Assembly: GCA_034670405.1 (NCBI GenBank) | Contig: JAXDDX010000012.1 | Coordinates: 4,486,501-4,550,500, forward strand | DNA: 64,000 bases | Reading direction: 5' to 3' | Source of the DNA: Hoplostethus atlanticus | Lineage: Eukaryota > Chordata > Actinopteri > Trachichthyiformes > Trachichthyidae | Part shown: one piece after another, positions 12,333-24,311 of the stretch | Position numbering within the stretch: the stretch's first letter is position 1 | How the letters are laid out: each line of letters opens with the position of its first letter | Program-made: the position numbers and the translations under genes | Notes under the pieces: generated by a model | Told to the model about the DNA's origin: nothing | What the model saw: the letters and a program-made list of their open reading frames with translations, nothing else | The model's database searches: none

Positions 12333-14185
12333 TAATGTTGCTCATCTATTGAAACTGCTGGTGGGTTTGATTTGGCTGGTAAGGGCAGACACATGCTGCT
12401 ACACCTCTCCCTTACCCTAGTCCAAATGTTCAATGATTCCAGAGTTAATTGAATTTTTGGCAAGACACAAACTTTGGCAGAAACAAGAGTGCACACAGAG
12501 ACACACACATGCATAACCAGACACACACAAGCACACTGAAACACACACAGTGACTGGCTTTTGCTGTGTGGGTGAGGACAGATAAACCACTGCTGTGCCC
12601 AGGAACAATATTTACACCATTGGGCTGATTAATGTAGCAGAGAGGGAGGAAGTGTGTGTGTGGCAGGGTGGCGTGTGTGTGGGTGTGGGGTGGGAGATGA
12701 ATGAATGTGACAGCCTACGTATACATACGTAGCACTGGCATTCAATAACCCCTAATGGAGATTACAAGCCCTCACAAGGATTCAAGAGCATTGTTCTATT
12801 TCAAGTTTCTAATAGGGCACTAGCAAGCACATAACATCGAAAAAATTAAAGGCAAGAAAAAAACCTTGTACTATGTATACTGTCATTTTTTCTAGAATTA
12901 AAAAAAAGTTTTAGTTTTTAGCTATACGGTTTTGAATTTATATAGTTTGTTTCTTGGGGGGAAATCATGGTTGTTAGGATCATGAATCCTACTCAGCTCA
13001 ACCATGTCAACTTTAAATTAAATGAAAACACAAGACATCAGTTTGAGTTACAGGGTATCCGTGTGGTAGCAGTCAATGTGGTGGTGTTAGATGGGTAAAA
13101 GCAGTAATTAACTTCTCCTACTGCTTTTTCCAAGGAGGCCATTAGACAGGCTTACCCTACTTTTACAAACAAAGAAAAAGAATCAGCACATCAGCACAGC
13201 GTAGATTAAGAGAGATTAAGAGATCTTCACTGTTTCTGAATAGTTGGTTGTTTCATCATGAAAAAGGTCTCACTGCCTTAAGTCATCAATATTTTTCTCT
13301 TGCTCTCCTTCTTTCTATCATGTCCTTTCTCTTTTTCCTCTTCTCTCTTCACATCCTTTAACTGAAATCACACCACAGACGTCTGGGGACTGGCAGCTTT
13401 TATCAGCCAGGCCAAAGGTTGTTTGTTGGCTTGCTAATATTTCTGTGTTGTTTAAAGAAACAACCTCATTGAATTTTAATACTTTGCTCTTTTCCTTCAA
13501 CTTTTAATAGATTAAGTTTACCACAGAGAATATTTTTGATTTTAGCTAAAGTTCACAGGGGAACCGTCAAGGGCTAGCTGGCCGAACGATGCTTATGCCT
13601 GCAACACACTTGACACATTTTAAAATCCTAACCAATCTTGAAAACACATTGTGTCACACAGATACCGACAGATTTGGCAGAATTTTTTTCACCTCAAGTC
13701 TTTAAATTACTCACACTAGACGACAGAGTTAGGGCCGGGTTGACACACTGAAAAATATGATTACAATTTGTTGACTCGTCAGAACCTCTAGTCTCGCGGG
13801 AACTTGAGCGAACCAACGTGAATTTAATCAAAACAACAATGAAGGTGGTATCAGTATCCGAGTGATTCTTAAATACCCACACACTAGAGCAGGGGTTCCC
13901 AAACGCCGCAACAATTCCTACCTGCCGTAAATCCACAGTCCACAGTCCGAGGTAAAATAATAATTGCTAGTTATATAGTTATATAGTTATATAGTATAGA
14001 ATATGTATTACTTTGGATAAGTTGCTGTGTAGAGTAATTTTAAAGGAAAAAATATAGTCATAGCTAATGCATGCTACAGTTAAACGCTGAGTCAGCTAGG
14101 AAAGAGGCTATTTTACTTTATGTTTTAGATAACAATTTGATCGCTTGAGTGAATTAGTCAGACCGCTAATGGTCAACGGCCTGGC
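12333..14185. other. Noncoding; possible DNA-transposon end
   Basis: Mostly unique AT-rich sequence. CAGGGGTTCCCAAAC at about 13891-13905 resembles a hAT (Charlie-type) terminal inverted repeat, but no matching opposite end was found. A 9-bp tandem (TTATATAGT, about three units) lies at 13970-13996. Confidence 0.4.
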
Positions 14186-14188
14186 TGG

Positions 14189-14189
<1 letters not shown>

Positions 14190-14239
<50 letters not shown>
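14190..14239. repeat. (GT)n microsatellite
   Basis: A pure GT run of about 50 bases, 160 bases upstream of a SINE. Confidence 0.97.
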
Positions 14240-14240
<1 letters not shown>

Positions 14241-14402
14241 CAGCAGCTTGGCAGGGATGTGTGATGTGTGGGAGAGATCTGAAATCTTTTTTTGTTGTTT
14301 TTATTTTGCTGTGTTTGTTTTGGGGGTTGTTTGCTTGGTGTTTAAATTGGTAGATACAATAGGCTGTGAACGTGAGCTTGGTTGGTGACATGAGGTAGTC
14401 CA

Positions 14403-14687
14403 CGGGGCGGCTGTGGCTCAGGAGGTAGAGCGGGTCGGCCTCCAGTCAGAAGATCGGAGGTTTGATCCCCGGCTCCTCCAGTCCACATGTCGAAGTGTCC
14501 TTGGGCAAGACACTGAACCCCAAATTGCTCCGATGGTCAGGCCAGCACCTTGCATGGTAGCTCACTGCCATCGGTGTGTGTGAGTGTGAGTGTGTGTGTG
14601 TGAGTGTGTGGGTGAATGAGAGGCATATACTGTAAAGCGCTTTGGATAAAAGCGCTATATAAATGCACTCCATTTACCATTTACCAT
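14403..14687 (+). mobile_element. tRNA-derived SINE, near full length
   Basis: The tRNA-like head has an A box (TGGCTCAGGAGG, 14414-14425) and a B box (GGTTTGATCCCC, 14459-14470). The body includes GTGTCCTTGGGCAAGACACT, an internal TG-rich expansion (14573-14612) and the LINE-like tail AAAGCGCTATATAAATGCA. It ends in a short ATTTACC direct repeat. Near-identical 10-bp flanks (CATGAGGTAG at 14389-14398, CATGAGGAAG at 14685-14694) look like the target-site duplication. This is the best-preserved SINE in the window. Confidence 0.92.
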
Positions 14688-14694
14688 GAGGAAG

Positions 14695-16270
14695 GCCATT
14701 GAAGGCCTATGTCTAAAATGCACAACCACCACAGCGGTCCTGCTTTTTCCTGGATGCAGCAAAGCCTGAATCATGGGTTTAGGGCATTGGGAGTCTCGCA
14801 GTGTTCAGCGCAATTACCAAATTAGATTGAGGGATCATTTTTCAAGGTAATTACATTTCAGTGTTGTCAAATTTCATCAAATTAAAGTATTACATATTTG
14901 GATTGCCTGCTGTTCACATGCTGATCATGCAAGACAAATTTCCATGGAATCATTTAATTCATAGCATATTTATTTATAATGGTGGTCGATATATCCCCTC
15001 ACTGAAAACAAACTGTCAAACCAGTTGTGCAAGCAGTACCCACACTGTTTTGTTTTGAGGTTTGAGGTGTCAGGTAAATTGTTAATCATAGAAATGTTTT
15101 CTAAATTAATTTCCAAAAGTTTACTGGAATTTACTGGGGTGATTTTTTTTGTGGTCTTTCTGGCAGGCACTTATTGTATTGTCCTATGGGGCAAACCCCG
15201 CCCAGCTGGTATTCCAACTAGATTAAACATGAAAAATGATTTTGCAAATGCAAAAGTATCCCAAGTCTGATACAGAAGATAGGTTGTAATAACAATTTCA
15301 GAAGTAATGTAGTCATGCCAGCTTGGACCAGTCTGGATCCTTTTGTTTTGTGCCAATGAATAGCAAAACAAGAGTTTATAAAAACCATCCCATGCCAAAT
15401 TGGATTAGTGCAGGACCCTTCATTTGTGGCAGGGTATAGAAGTGATGAAAATTCAGACCCAACAACAGGAGCAACAACAACCCTCAATTACAACATCTCT
15501 GGGATTCTGGGATTTTGGTGTGTGTATGTGTGTAAGTGTGTATGTGTTTGGTTCAGGTAGTTTTGTGTGCCAAACCACAGGACTCCTCTGTTTTTCTCAC
15601 TCTAGCTCTATTCTCTTGTTCTCTCCTGTTATTTTACCAATTCACTCACTCACTCTTTCTCTTTCCATTCACATTTATTTTGCTGAGTGAGTGAAAACAC
15701 ATTACCTTTACCCTCATCTCTTGTTTTGCATTTGCTTCCTTTTATTCAGGCTTGGTTTTTTTACCCCTCCATGAATATTTTTCACTTCTCTGTTCTTCAT
15801 TTTTCTCTGTCACCTTTCCTCTTAGGCTTATTTCCTCCTTCAGACTTGACATGCATTCCCTCACGATGCCCCTATCTCCTACCATCTGACAGGCAGGCAA
15901 CATCAATCAATACAGTTCTCATCTAGGTTAGATTGATTCATAGTTTTGGGACTTTTACATGGAGGGCCTTATCTTGTGATCTGTGAACGATAATGATGTC
16001 TAGCAATGTACTCAAGGCATGGCGTCAGGCATGGCAAGCTCTGAAACAATCAGTTATTCTCAAGGTGAGGGAGATAACATGTGTGAGCTTGAGCGTCAGT
16101 AAGTGTGTGCCCGTGTGTGTGTGTTTGTGTGTGTCTATAAAAAGAAGGAAAATGCCCGCTCACTGGAATGTACTCCGTGTAGCCACTCTCACAAAATTGT
16201 CTTGAAGATATTAAGTTCTGGGTGTTGCATTACTTTCTACAACTAAATGAATCGAAAATCATTTAGTTGG
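14695..16270. other. Noncoding, nothing recognised
   Basis: Overlapping short open frames on both strands at 14860-15490 without domains. A CT-rich patch lies at 15590-15680 and a TG-rich patch at 16105-16136. Confidence 0.55.
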
Positions 16271-16274
16271 CACA

Positions 16275-16800
16275 TTAACCCATGCAATCTTGTTTCTTTC
16301 AACTGAAGAATATCTCCAAAATCAAGCAGTTTTCATTTTTGAATGATCTAGAGAAAGTTATTCATGCTTTTATCTCACCCCGCTACTGCAACTCTATATG
16401 TACTCTGTATTCCTGCCTCAGTCAAAAGTCTCTCAAAATGCATCAGCGAGGATCCTTACTGGAAGAAAAAGAAAAGACCCTAGCATCTTTACACAAGGTT
16501 ACCTGTTAGTTTTTAGATCTTACTGTTCACTTTTAAGGCACAGATGGGTCTGGCACCAAGCTATATCACAGACCTTTTAACACCATATGAGCCAGATTGT
16601 AGCCTGAGGTCCTCAGGCAGGTCCCTACTGGCTGTTCCAAAATGTAGATTAAAAACAAGAGGTGGCCTTTGCCATCAGGCCTCTCAGATTTTAGAACAGC
16701 CAGCTGAGAAAGAGAGGCCGGAGGACCTCAGGCTGGCTAAATGTGTATCATCTTTTAAATCACTTATTAAAACTCACTTTTATAAACTTTAATGTATTGA
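16275..16800 (+). mobile_element. LINE 3' coding relic, CR1/L2/Rex1-like
   Basis: Three overlapping frames (about 16282-16509, 16398-16580 and 16544-16792) together give the C-terminal part of a CR1/L2-group reverse transcriptase in the expected order. They include LKNISKIKQF, an HAFISPRYCNS segment, APSYITDLLTPYEPD..LRSSGRSLLAVPK, RLKTRGG and finally SSFKSLIKTHFYKL. Frameshifts and an extra in-frame segment separate them, so it is a pseudogene of a 5'-truncated insertion. The catalytic core is missing. A similar but different copy lies at 21.1 kb. Confidence 0.85.
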
Positions 16801-17600
16801 GCTTTAATCATTGTTTTGACCTTTTTATGACATTTTGCCTTGCTTTTACTGCTTTTGTTGTTGGTTCTATGTGTTTTATGCTTTTGTTAAGACTAAACAG
16901 AGCCTATAACCCCTAACCCTTTGTAACTGAGTTTAGTGGATCAAACAAGTACAGCAGTTTTGTGTTAACAGGTGTGGAATGCTACCTTACCCCTGGCTGA
17001 TAGGGAAGCTGATTAATGATGGTGGATGGACAACTCACCCAACGTTATCCAGGTTCAGGTCATTTAATAGTAGGGATAAAGGTGAGATTTTAAAGGTTGG
17101 ATCAAGACTGATAATGTTATGTTGGATATGCACTAATGTGTCTACGTGCACATGCACGCTCACTCATGCACAGTCTACATACACACACACAGGCATACAA
17201 AATATGGCTGTGATCAATGGCTAATAATGAAAGACCTTTATATAAATGTCACAAATTGGATTCGATTTCAACAGAAAGATTGGAAACAATTCAAGTCCAA
17301 AATTTCAGTAAACGCTTCTAGATGGATTTGAAATGGCCTTTAAGTACCAAACCTATTTCCCATATTGACATCTAAATTGTCAACAAATACAGGTGGATGC
17401 GTTCAAATATAAAGAGGGGATATGATTTGAAGGAAAACAGGAATTTCCTTCAATCTATCCCTAAAATAAGGCTAGGTTCAATTCTGTAATATTGCAAACA
17501 CCTCACTAATAATAAGCTCAGAATGACCCTAGAGACCCTGGTTTGACCAAATGCTTGTTGTTCAGAAGAATGACATGTTTAGAACACTGAGAGGTTTTGA
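16801..17600. other. Noncoding; possible LINE 3' UTR remnant at start
   Basis: The T-rich stretch 16801-16890 may be the untranslated end of the preceding LINE. No terminal tail repeat is visible. The rest shows no feature. Confidence 0.45.

Positions 17601-17601
<1 letters not shown>

Positions 17602-17642
<41 letters not shown>
17602..17642. repeat. (TA)n microsatellite
   Basis: A pure TA run of about 41 bases. It is self-complementary. Confidence 0.97.
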
Positions 17643-17643
<1 letters not shown>

Positions 17644-19800
17644 CTGTACACAAGTATGTGTATTCTCAAATGCTCTGTACAGCCATTAGTTTACACAAAT
17701 GTTTTTAATGTAGACTACAGTATAAACATGTAAATGGAAGCAGTTAAAACAAAATGAGGCGAGATACACATTTTTGTGCTATTTTTACTGGTGCTATGGT
17801 CAAAAGTCCCTTTGGGGCTACAGATATCAGATGTTCTGACAGTGGGAAAAAATGTAGAACACAAAAGAAAAATTATCCAGCTATAGAACAGAGGTAAGAA
17901 AAAACACTGAGGTTTTGTACAATACATGAAAATATGATTATAAATATAGTATCCAGGGAAACATTTGAAGCCAATGTAAATTGGCAATGTTATTTGCCAA
18001 TAATTGAGGCCGGTAGCACTGTTTTGCACTGTCTATGCTATCCTTGTTGATTTTATTCCACTTATCAATCTCCATACAAATGAAATGTGATTTTTGTTCC
18101 ATCCTCATTGGCTCAGAAAGTTGCCACTGTCATCATCATATAGATACATAGAAAGAGGTGGGGTTTAGTGAGAATAAAACACTAGCATGCTAATGTATAC
18201 ACTCATGTTGGATTAAAGGGTTTAATTAAATGAACTATGTTATAAAGAGAGACTGCAAGCAATGCTAGGCAGTTAGTTGCACCCTGAAAATACTGACATG
18301 GTCTGTGTGTACCTATCGCAAGCTCCTCACTGGAGACCAGTAATATTACAGTATTCATGCACTTGTTTTGCTGTATGCCTCTCCGGGTGCTGTGTCTGCA
18401 TACACAGTGAACCAGCTTGACTGACAGGCAGTGTAACCTTGTGGTATGAATGTGAAAATGCTAACCCTGCCATGTATATGTGACCAGGAGAGGGAGAGTA
18501 GGAGGCCCCCATAGGAACCACCCAGCTCTATCTTGGTCTACAGCCTGAGGCAAAACACTCTGCAGCAGAAGTGTAAACACACATGCGCACATACTCACTG
18601 ACAGAAATAAACATACCTAAAGACATGCATACATGCACAAAACACACACCTATGCTAACACCCACCCCAACACTCGTGTGCCCTTAGATCACTAAGTATC
18701 CAGTAGCTGTCAACTTTTTAACCTTATTAGGCTTTGTAAATACTCTAATGCCTAACTCTATAAATGACTATATGTAACTTTTGTGCACAGGTGCTTGTTA
18801 TCTGCCCTGTGGCTGAGAAGGAGAAGCTAGCCTAAGGAATACATTTTTGTATTTTGACATGTCAAGATGACCTCCAACTTTTCCCCCCTCCCAGCTCAAG
18901 CCAGCAACTCTCTTCATATTGTGCGTAGGAGGGTTGGGGTGTATGTGTTATTGTGTGCATTTGTGATTGTATGAATGCAACCATGCTTGCGTGTGTGTGT
19001 GAGTGCGAACATGCTGGTATTAGCCATGTTTGTGTGTGTGCTTCCCATCTGTCTTACAGCAGATGTGTGTGTGTGTGCGTAGTGTAAGGTGTCAAACTCC
19101 GGTCTATGTTTGGAATTTCAACAGAATTTGACATGACAGCTTCTGGCATGGCACACTGTTTGAATTCCTTCACTCTAGCATGCTGTAAGTAGCTTTAGGA
19201 GCTCAGTAATTAGCTTGCAAGTCCATGTGCATGTGTGTGTGTGTGTGTGTGTGTGCAGATGCAGACATGCCTGTGTGGTTTCTGGTTTGTATTTTTGCTT
19301 TGTGTTGGAATTTAGACAGCCTTAGGAGCAGGACAGAATAAATGAGAGCAGATGGCGGTGTGTCCATTTATTGACATAGACAGATCAGTATTTAGGGGGA
19401 GTGTGTGTGTGTGTGTGTGTGTACTAAGTTGAGTGTTGTGTAGTTTCTTATGATTATTGGAAAAGGCAGCAAAATATATCAGAGCTGGCTATCTGAATTA
19501 TTTGTGTGTGGGCATACATTATCTGGCAGTGTCTAATTGTGTGTGGGTGTGGGTCAATGTGTATTATAAATTTAAAAGTGTTTTGTGTATCTATGCATGT
19601 CCACGTGCTCTTGTATCTTGAGGCTGTCAGCTTTAGTCCACAGTGGCATATGACAGTATTAGCCTGAAGGTCTGGCCAGCCTGCTGCATTAGTCTACCCA
19701 GCCTCACTCTGGCACCATATCACGTTAAGCCCACAAACCACTTCTACACTATACCAGGGCCAACTAAAATGAATGGCTTGAGATTTATTTGTTTTTGTTT
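17643..19800. other. Noncoding with short (GT)n patches
   Basis: GT patches lie at about 19231-19256 and 19400-19422, with cryptic TG-rich DNA at 18940-19080. No gene or RNA signal is seen. Confidence 0.6.
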
Positions 19801-19829
19801 GTAAACTATCTGCTTATTAGATAGTGGAA

Positions 19830-19968
19830 AAGAGCAGAAGAAGTGAAAAGAGCAAGGAAGGATTGGAGAGAGAAAGGGCATGACATGTAACAATGGTTAT
19901 GCGTTGGACTTGAACCAGTGGCGTTGGGGATACGTGGTTGATGCCTTAGCACTCCTTAGGCACCCATG
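19830..19968 (-). mobile_element. tRNA-derived SINE, antisense, decayed
   Basis: Read on the minus strand, an A-box-like region (about 19940-19962) precedes a B box (GGTTCAAGTCC, complement of 19906-19916). Next comes the body, with the complement of GGCATGACATGTAACA and a purine-rich segment. The head-to-body order is that of a tRNA-SINE inserted in minus orientation. Confidence 0.7.
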
Positions 19969-20040
19969 TCAACATATTTACAGTGTAACATCAACACATC
20001 GCATATGATACCTTTTTCTCATGCACAAACGCAAAATGCC

Positions 20041-20470
20041 GCTGTGAGTGTCACTGGTACCAGAGAGAGCAAGAGCTCAAGAGAAAGTTAGCAATTGCTC
20101 TGCTTGCGCTTGAAGAAGATGAGGAGCCCATTCAGAAATACAGTTACAGTTGACATTACTCACCAAGAAATGTATACTTATATATACTGCTGGTTTTCTC
20201 TCTGTCTGGCATTGACGTAATGTATGGCACACCAGTTGAGGCACGTTCAACTTGCTGCATGATTTGGAGGAGACGCATGCCTGACATGACCAAGCCATTG
20301 AGAATAACTGGAAAAAAAGCACAGGCACGTTCAATAAGTTTCCTGTGTGATCACAGTCTTATTTGTTTATGTGAATCTACAGCCCATTTATAATTTTAGA
20401 GTAGAAGAGGAAAAAATTGGGGGAAAAAGAGATTACAGGATCCAAGTTTCATAATTGGGCAACATAATTA
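20041..20470. other. Noncoding, nothing recognised
   Basis: The minus-strand frame at 20077-20334 has no domain. No splice or promoter evidence is seen. Confidence 0.55.
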
Positions 20471-20474
20471 CATT

Positions 20475-20648
20475 TTTTTAAAGATTATTTTTTTGGGCAT
20501 TTTGCCTTTTTATTTGATAGTTAGCAGTAGAGAGAGACAGGAGGGATTGGGTGAAAGAGGAGGGATGACATGCGACATAGCAAGTCCCGGGCCAGATTTG
20601 AACCCAGGACATAGCAGTTACGTGGTCTGTGCCTATGTGGTCTGCCCC
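20475..20648 (-). mobile_element. tRNA-derived SINE, antisense
   Basis: On the plus strand the order is TTGGGCATTTTGCC, a GAGAGACAGGAGGGA-like purine body, GGATGACATGCGACATAG, then the complement of a B box (GATTTGAACC, 20595-20604). After this comes a decayed tRNA-like head. This is the reverse of a common fish SINE. The A-box part is degraded and partly duplicated (ACGTGGTCTGTGCC, ATGTGGTCTGCCCC). Confidence 0.75.
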
Positions 20649-20929
20649 ATGACATAATTAATTTATCTGTAATAAATCATTTAATCTAAACTATGAGTAA
20701 ACCTATGGGAACCCTGCTAGGCCCTGTACTGGAACCCTGGCTCATTCTCTATGGGACACAACCAGCTCCAGGTCACCTTAGTCTGACATAGCAGGACTTA
20801 GTTTCACTTAATTTGTTAGGAGAGGAGTGCACAGGAGAAAAGCTTGGCTGAAGCTGTTGTCAACGGGGATAATATGGATTAAAGAATGTTTTTGTATTTC
20901 TGCAACCAATCACAGTACAGGTTTGAGAA

Positions 20930-21050
20930 CTGGCCTTGTGAGAGGTTCAAATCCCTGGACCGGCTAGGGAAATCAGAGTGGGGAAAGTGAAGGAGAAATA
21001 CTTTTCCTTCCCTCAACAACTGCCATTGAGATGCCCTTGAGCAAGGCACC
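20930..21050 (+). mobile_element. tRNA-derived SINE fragment
   Basis: A B box (GGTTCAAATCC, 20944-20954) is followed by a SINE body ending TGCCCTTGAGCAAGGCACCTA (the same family-type word as at 14.5 kb). It runs directly into LINE coding sequence at about 21050 and lacks a tail. It is therefore either truncated by, or was the target of, the neighbouring insertion. Confidence 0.7.
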
Positions 21051-21557
21051 TAATCCCTTACAGCTCTTCTTACATGTCTTAACCAGAAAACTTCGTCTTC
21101 ACATTGTCCAACACAGCCAGAGATCATCAGCCAGGGCCCTCTTGGCTGCTCCAAAATCCTGTTTAAAGACTAAAGGTGACTGGGCTTTTGTTGTCAGGGC
21201 CCCGAGGCTTTGGAACAACCTGCCTGAGGATATCAGGCTAGCAAACTCAATGTCATCTTTTAAATCACTTCTTAAAACGTACTTTTATCGGAAGGCATTC
21301 CTTAAGTGCTATTTTTATTATTCCTTCTTTTTACTGTTTTAGATTTATTTTATTACTTTTATTATTTTATTTTCTATTCTGTTTTATTGTATATGTCCTT
21401 GTTTAAACTTTCCTTTTCACTTTGGTCTTAGTTACTTACTTGTATTTCGCACTTTTTGACTTTTTGTCTTTTCTATGCTGTGAAGCACTTTGTAACATTT
21501 GGTTTTGAAAAGTGCTACACAAATAAAGTTATTATTATTATTATTATTATTATTACC
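21051..21557 (+). mobile_element. LINE 3' end, CR1/L2/Rex1-like, with (ATT)n tail
   Basis: The frame to 21342 encodes the last residues of a CR1/L2-type ORF2. It shows LAAPKSCLKTKGDWAF, APRLWNNLPEDIRLA and SSFKSLLKTYFYRKAF, the expected motif series. The first 7 or so codons of the 103-codon frame (from 21031) belong to the upstream SINE, so the frame is chimeric. A T-rich 3' UTR leads to a hairpin-like terminus (GTGAAGCACTTTGTAAC, AAAGTGCTACACAAATAAAG) and a (TTA)n tail at 21529-21555. The reverse transcriptase core is absent. Confidence 0.9.
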
Positions 21558-22040
21558 CAATTTCATTACTTTAGCACCCAATTGGGTTAGAAGGCAACTG
21601 ATAAATACATGGATAAAAATTGGGATGTGGCAAAGGCAAGGGAGATTTGACGATCTGCCAGTTTTGGAGTGGGAGTAGAATTTGCTTTTCCTATCTGAAG
21701 GACACAAAGAGTTGCACTATAGGCATCCCTGAAGAAGCCAGTTGGTCTGTTAGAGACAGACAGACAGATAGACAGACAGACAGACACACAGCAGACTACC
21801 ACTGCCCCTACCATACTATACGAATAGAATAGACCCGATATTAAATAATTAGACCCTTCTGTTTCCTCCCAGCTCTGGTCATTTCAAATCTCATTTACAC
21901 CACAATTGAAAAGGCAAATATTCTGATTTATTGTCTCTCCTGATCGTGTCGTTATAAATCCTACTTTTACACCATTTCATTCAGATTTTATGGGCTGTCG
22001 TGACTGTGGCTCATTTGGCCATAAATTAAGCCCTCTAATT
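21558..22040. other. Noncoding with (GACA)n
   Basis: A (GACA)n run with one GATA unit lies at 21755-21788. The remainder shows nothing recognised. Confidence 0.7.
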
Positions 22041-22410
22041 GTTTTCATCTTTTTCTCTCCAGTCTTTTCTTTCTTCTTTCCTCGCACACCTCCCTGTCCA
22101 CCATCTCTCTCTCTTATTTCTCCTTCCCTTCCTCGTTTCCTTCCCTACATACAGTACCTCTCCCTTTAACCCTCTCCCCCAATACACCTACATCCTTTCA
22201 TCCCTACCTCTCTACCCCCCTCTCCTTCCCTTCCTTCCTCCCTCCTGTACTCCCAGCTATCATCCATCTCCCCATACATCCATACATCCATACATCCATC
22301 AATTCCAACCATCCATCTAACCCTCTCTTCTTTGCTCACACCCTTTTAACCTCCATATGCTTTCTCTCTGTCCCTTTCCCTCCCACATTCCCTCTCTCCC
22401 TCTTCCTTTT
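22041..22410. repeat. Polypyrimidine tract with (CATACATC)n
   Basis: CT-rich low complexity. An 8-bp tandem, CATACATC, lies at about 22272-22300. Confidence 0.9.
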
Positions 22411-22487
22411 CTCTTTAGTGATGTTTCTCAGGCATAGAATCCTCACTGTCCTAATGTCCTGGCCAGTTATCTAGGATACATCTGGTC

Positions 22488-22489
<2 letters not shown>

Positions 22490-22524
<35 letters not shown>
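22490..22524. repeat. (CA)n microsatellite
   Basis: A pure CA run. Confidence 0.96.
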
Positions 22525-22529
<5 letters not shown>

Positions 22530-23470
22530 ATAAATAAGCAAATAAATGAATACATTCTGAGAGTAGAAATGGAATAGGAAGGTTAGAAGGAGGGAGAGGA
22601 ATTTACTCCTACATCAAAGAGTAAGACCTTTAACGATCACATAATTAGAACAGATAAAAGGGCACCTCCTGGTGTTCCAGGTAACCATGGTAATCTGTCC
22701 TCCTGGTTCTAAGGGGGCATTCAATAAGCTGTCCTAAAGCAATCTATTGACTAAATAACAACAACGACGACAGCAACAATAATAATATTAATATTAATAA
22801 CTGGTCCGAAATGTCTTTTCTGTCAAGGTGAAATGGAAATTCAAGAAATATGTGAAAGTGTAAACTCCTAACAACAGAAAAGTCTAATTTTGTGAGGATG
22901 CTTTGCATGCATTTCTATGGTGGCCAGGAAGTGACAAACAAATTGAGTCAGAAAACACAATCAGAAAAAAACAACATTTCTGACAAATCTGACTAACTGT
23001 TTTCTGACTTGTCTTTGTGTTTTCTGACTTGTTCATTACATTTCAGACCAAAAATCCAAAACAAATGTATTTTGAACTAATTTTGCAGCAGGAAAAAATC
23101 AAGGGGGTAGAATGCTTTTTATAGCAACTGTATGGTTCTTTGTGGCTGCTGCACTGCTGTCCCACCACCCCACCTCCCCAAGAGGAGTTGTCTGGAAAAT
23201 CCCCCAGCACTAATGCCAGCTAGATTAAGGCTAAAGGTGACTTTTACAGTGGCAGCAGTGCTACTCTTTCCCTAAGGCACAAAGCAAGGATTTCTGCCTT
23301 GGCTGGAAATATTTTCCTCAAGCTAGATAGGTAAACATCTGAGCTCCCGTACTGGAGACCCTTTGAACACGAGTCTCTTTCAAAAACAGTAAATTCAGTC
23401 CCTCACTTTCATTCTCATTGACTTTTAAATGTTCTATTCATATTATATTCTATTCTTTTCACACATCTCT
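22525..23470. other. Noncoding, nothing certain
   Basis: Includes an AAC/AAT-type trinucleotide patch (22748-22800). Around 22940-23030 two close words (GTCAGAAAACACAA and its reverse-type TTTTCTGACTTGT) form an imperfect inverted repeat. No gene signal is seen. Confidence 0.5.
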
Positions 23471-23740
23471 AATACCCCTGTTTACAGTCATTCGCCATTT
23501 GCTCCATCAAAACCAATTACTCCTGAAGTCAAATCTAATTGACAGCGATTCAAAACACAATCTATCAGTCTGAATATGGTCTCAATTTGCATATGGTCAC
23601 CTGTGGAGTGATTATTGATGCAAATGAGATAATAGCATTATGCTAATCATGGTTCATTAGATTACCTTGTTATGTTTGGTTAATTGCCTCTCAGATTAAC
23701 CCTCAACCTGCCCCCATTCAGAGTCAGTAGAGTCTTATTG
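23470..23740. promoter_or_regulatory. Candidate conserved noncoding regulatory element
   Basis: Seen: an octamer ATTTGCAT (23585-23592) and its inverted partner ATGCAAAT (23618-23625), with an E-box CACCTG (23598-23603) between them. Around them are many TAAT/ATTA homeodomain-type cores (CTAATTGACAG, AGCATTATGCTAATCATGG, ATTAGATTACC, GGTTAATTGCC). There is no low complexity across 250 bases in an otherwise repeat-filled region. Known: POU proteins bind the octamer and homeodomain proteins bind TAAT. Inferred: an enhancer-like element. Confidence 0.35.
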
Positions 23741-23837
23741 GATGATATTGGATATTGGCTTATTCAGTTTTTACTCAGTGGGAGGGGGAGACGCTGTATC
23801 AATGCAGGTTGATATGGGGTTCAAGTGGAGTTCAAGG

Positions 23838-23838
<1 letters not shown>

Positions 23839-23876
<38 letters not shown>
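23839..23876. repeat. (CA)n microsatellite
   Basis: A pure CA run of about 38 bases. Confidence 0.97.
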
Positions 23877-23878
<2 letters not shown>

Positions 23879-23955
23879 CAGCCAAGTAGAGTTTAAATGG
23901 GGTTCAACAGTCACATACATATAGAGTCAAGGCAAATATACAGAACACATATAGC

Positions 23956-24020
23956 TTGTGTGTGTGTGTCTGTGAGTCAGTGTGATTGTGTGTGTGTGAG
24001 TGTAGGGGTGGGGGGGTGCG
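23956..24020. repeat. (TG)n and G-rich patch
   Basis: Imperfect TG repeats ending in GGGGTGGGGGGGTGCGGGG. G-rich on the plus strand. Confidence 0.85.
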
Positions 24021-24311
24021 GGGTGATGCCAATTGCCACCTCTCCTCATTAAAGGTGAACTGAGGCAAGGCCCGGCCGTTTGTTGGGCTGGTAATTGATG
24101 TGCGTGGCTCAGTGGGATACAAGGTTTAATTCCTCAGCGTTAACAAACGATAAATCACACACACTCTCTACCACACACTCACACAAACACACACAGTGAG
24201 AGAGACATAAATCAAAGACTAAGGGCCTGCCACAACCTGCCTTACTGCACTGACGATATCATACCACCCCTCCTCCGTCTGACTTTCTCAGTCTTTCCTT
24301 CTTTTCTTGTT

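Noticed and set aside
13889..13905. Terminal inverted repeat of a Charlie-type hAT element
   Set aside because: Only one end (CAGGGGTTCCCAAAC) is seen, with no partner and no target duplication, so no element was annotated.
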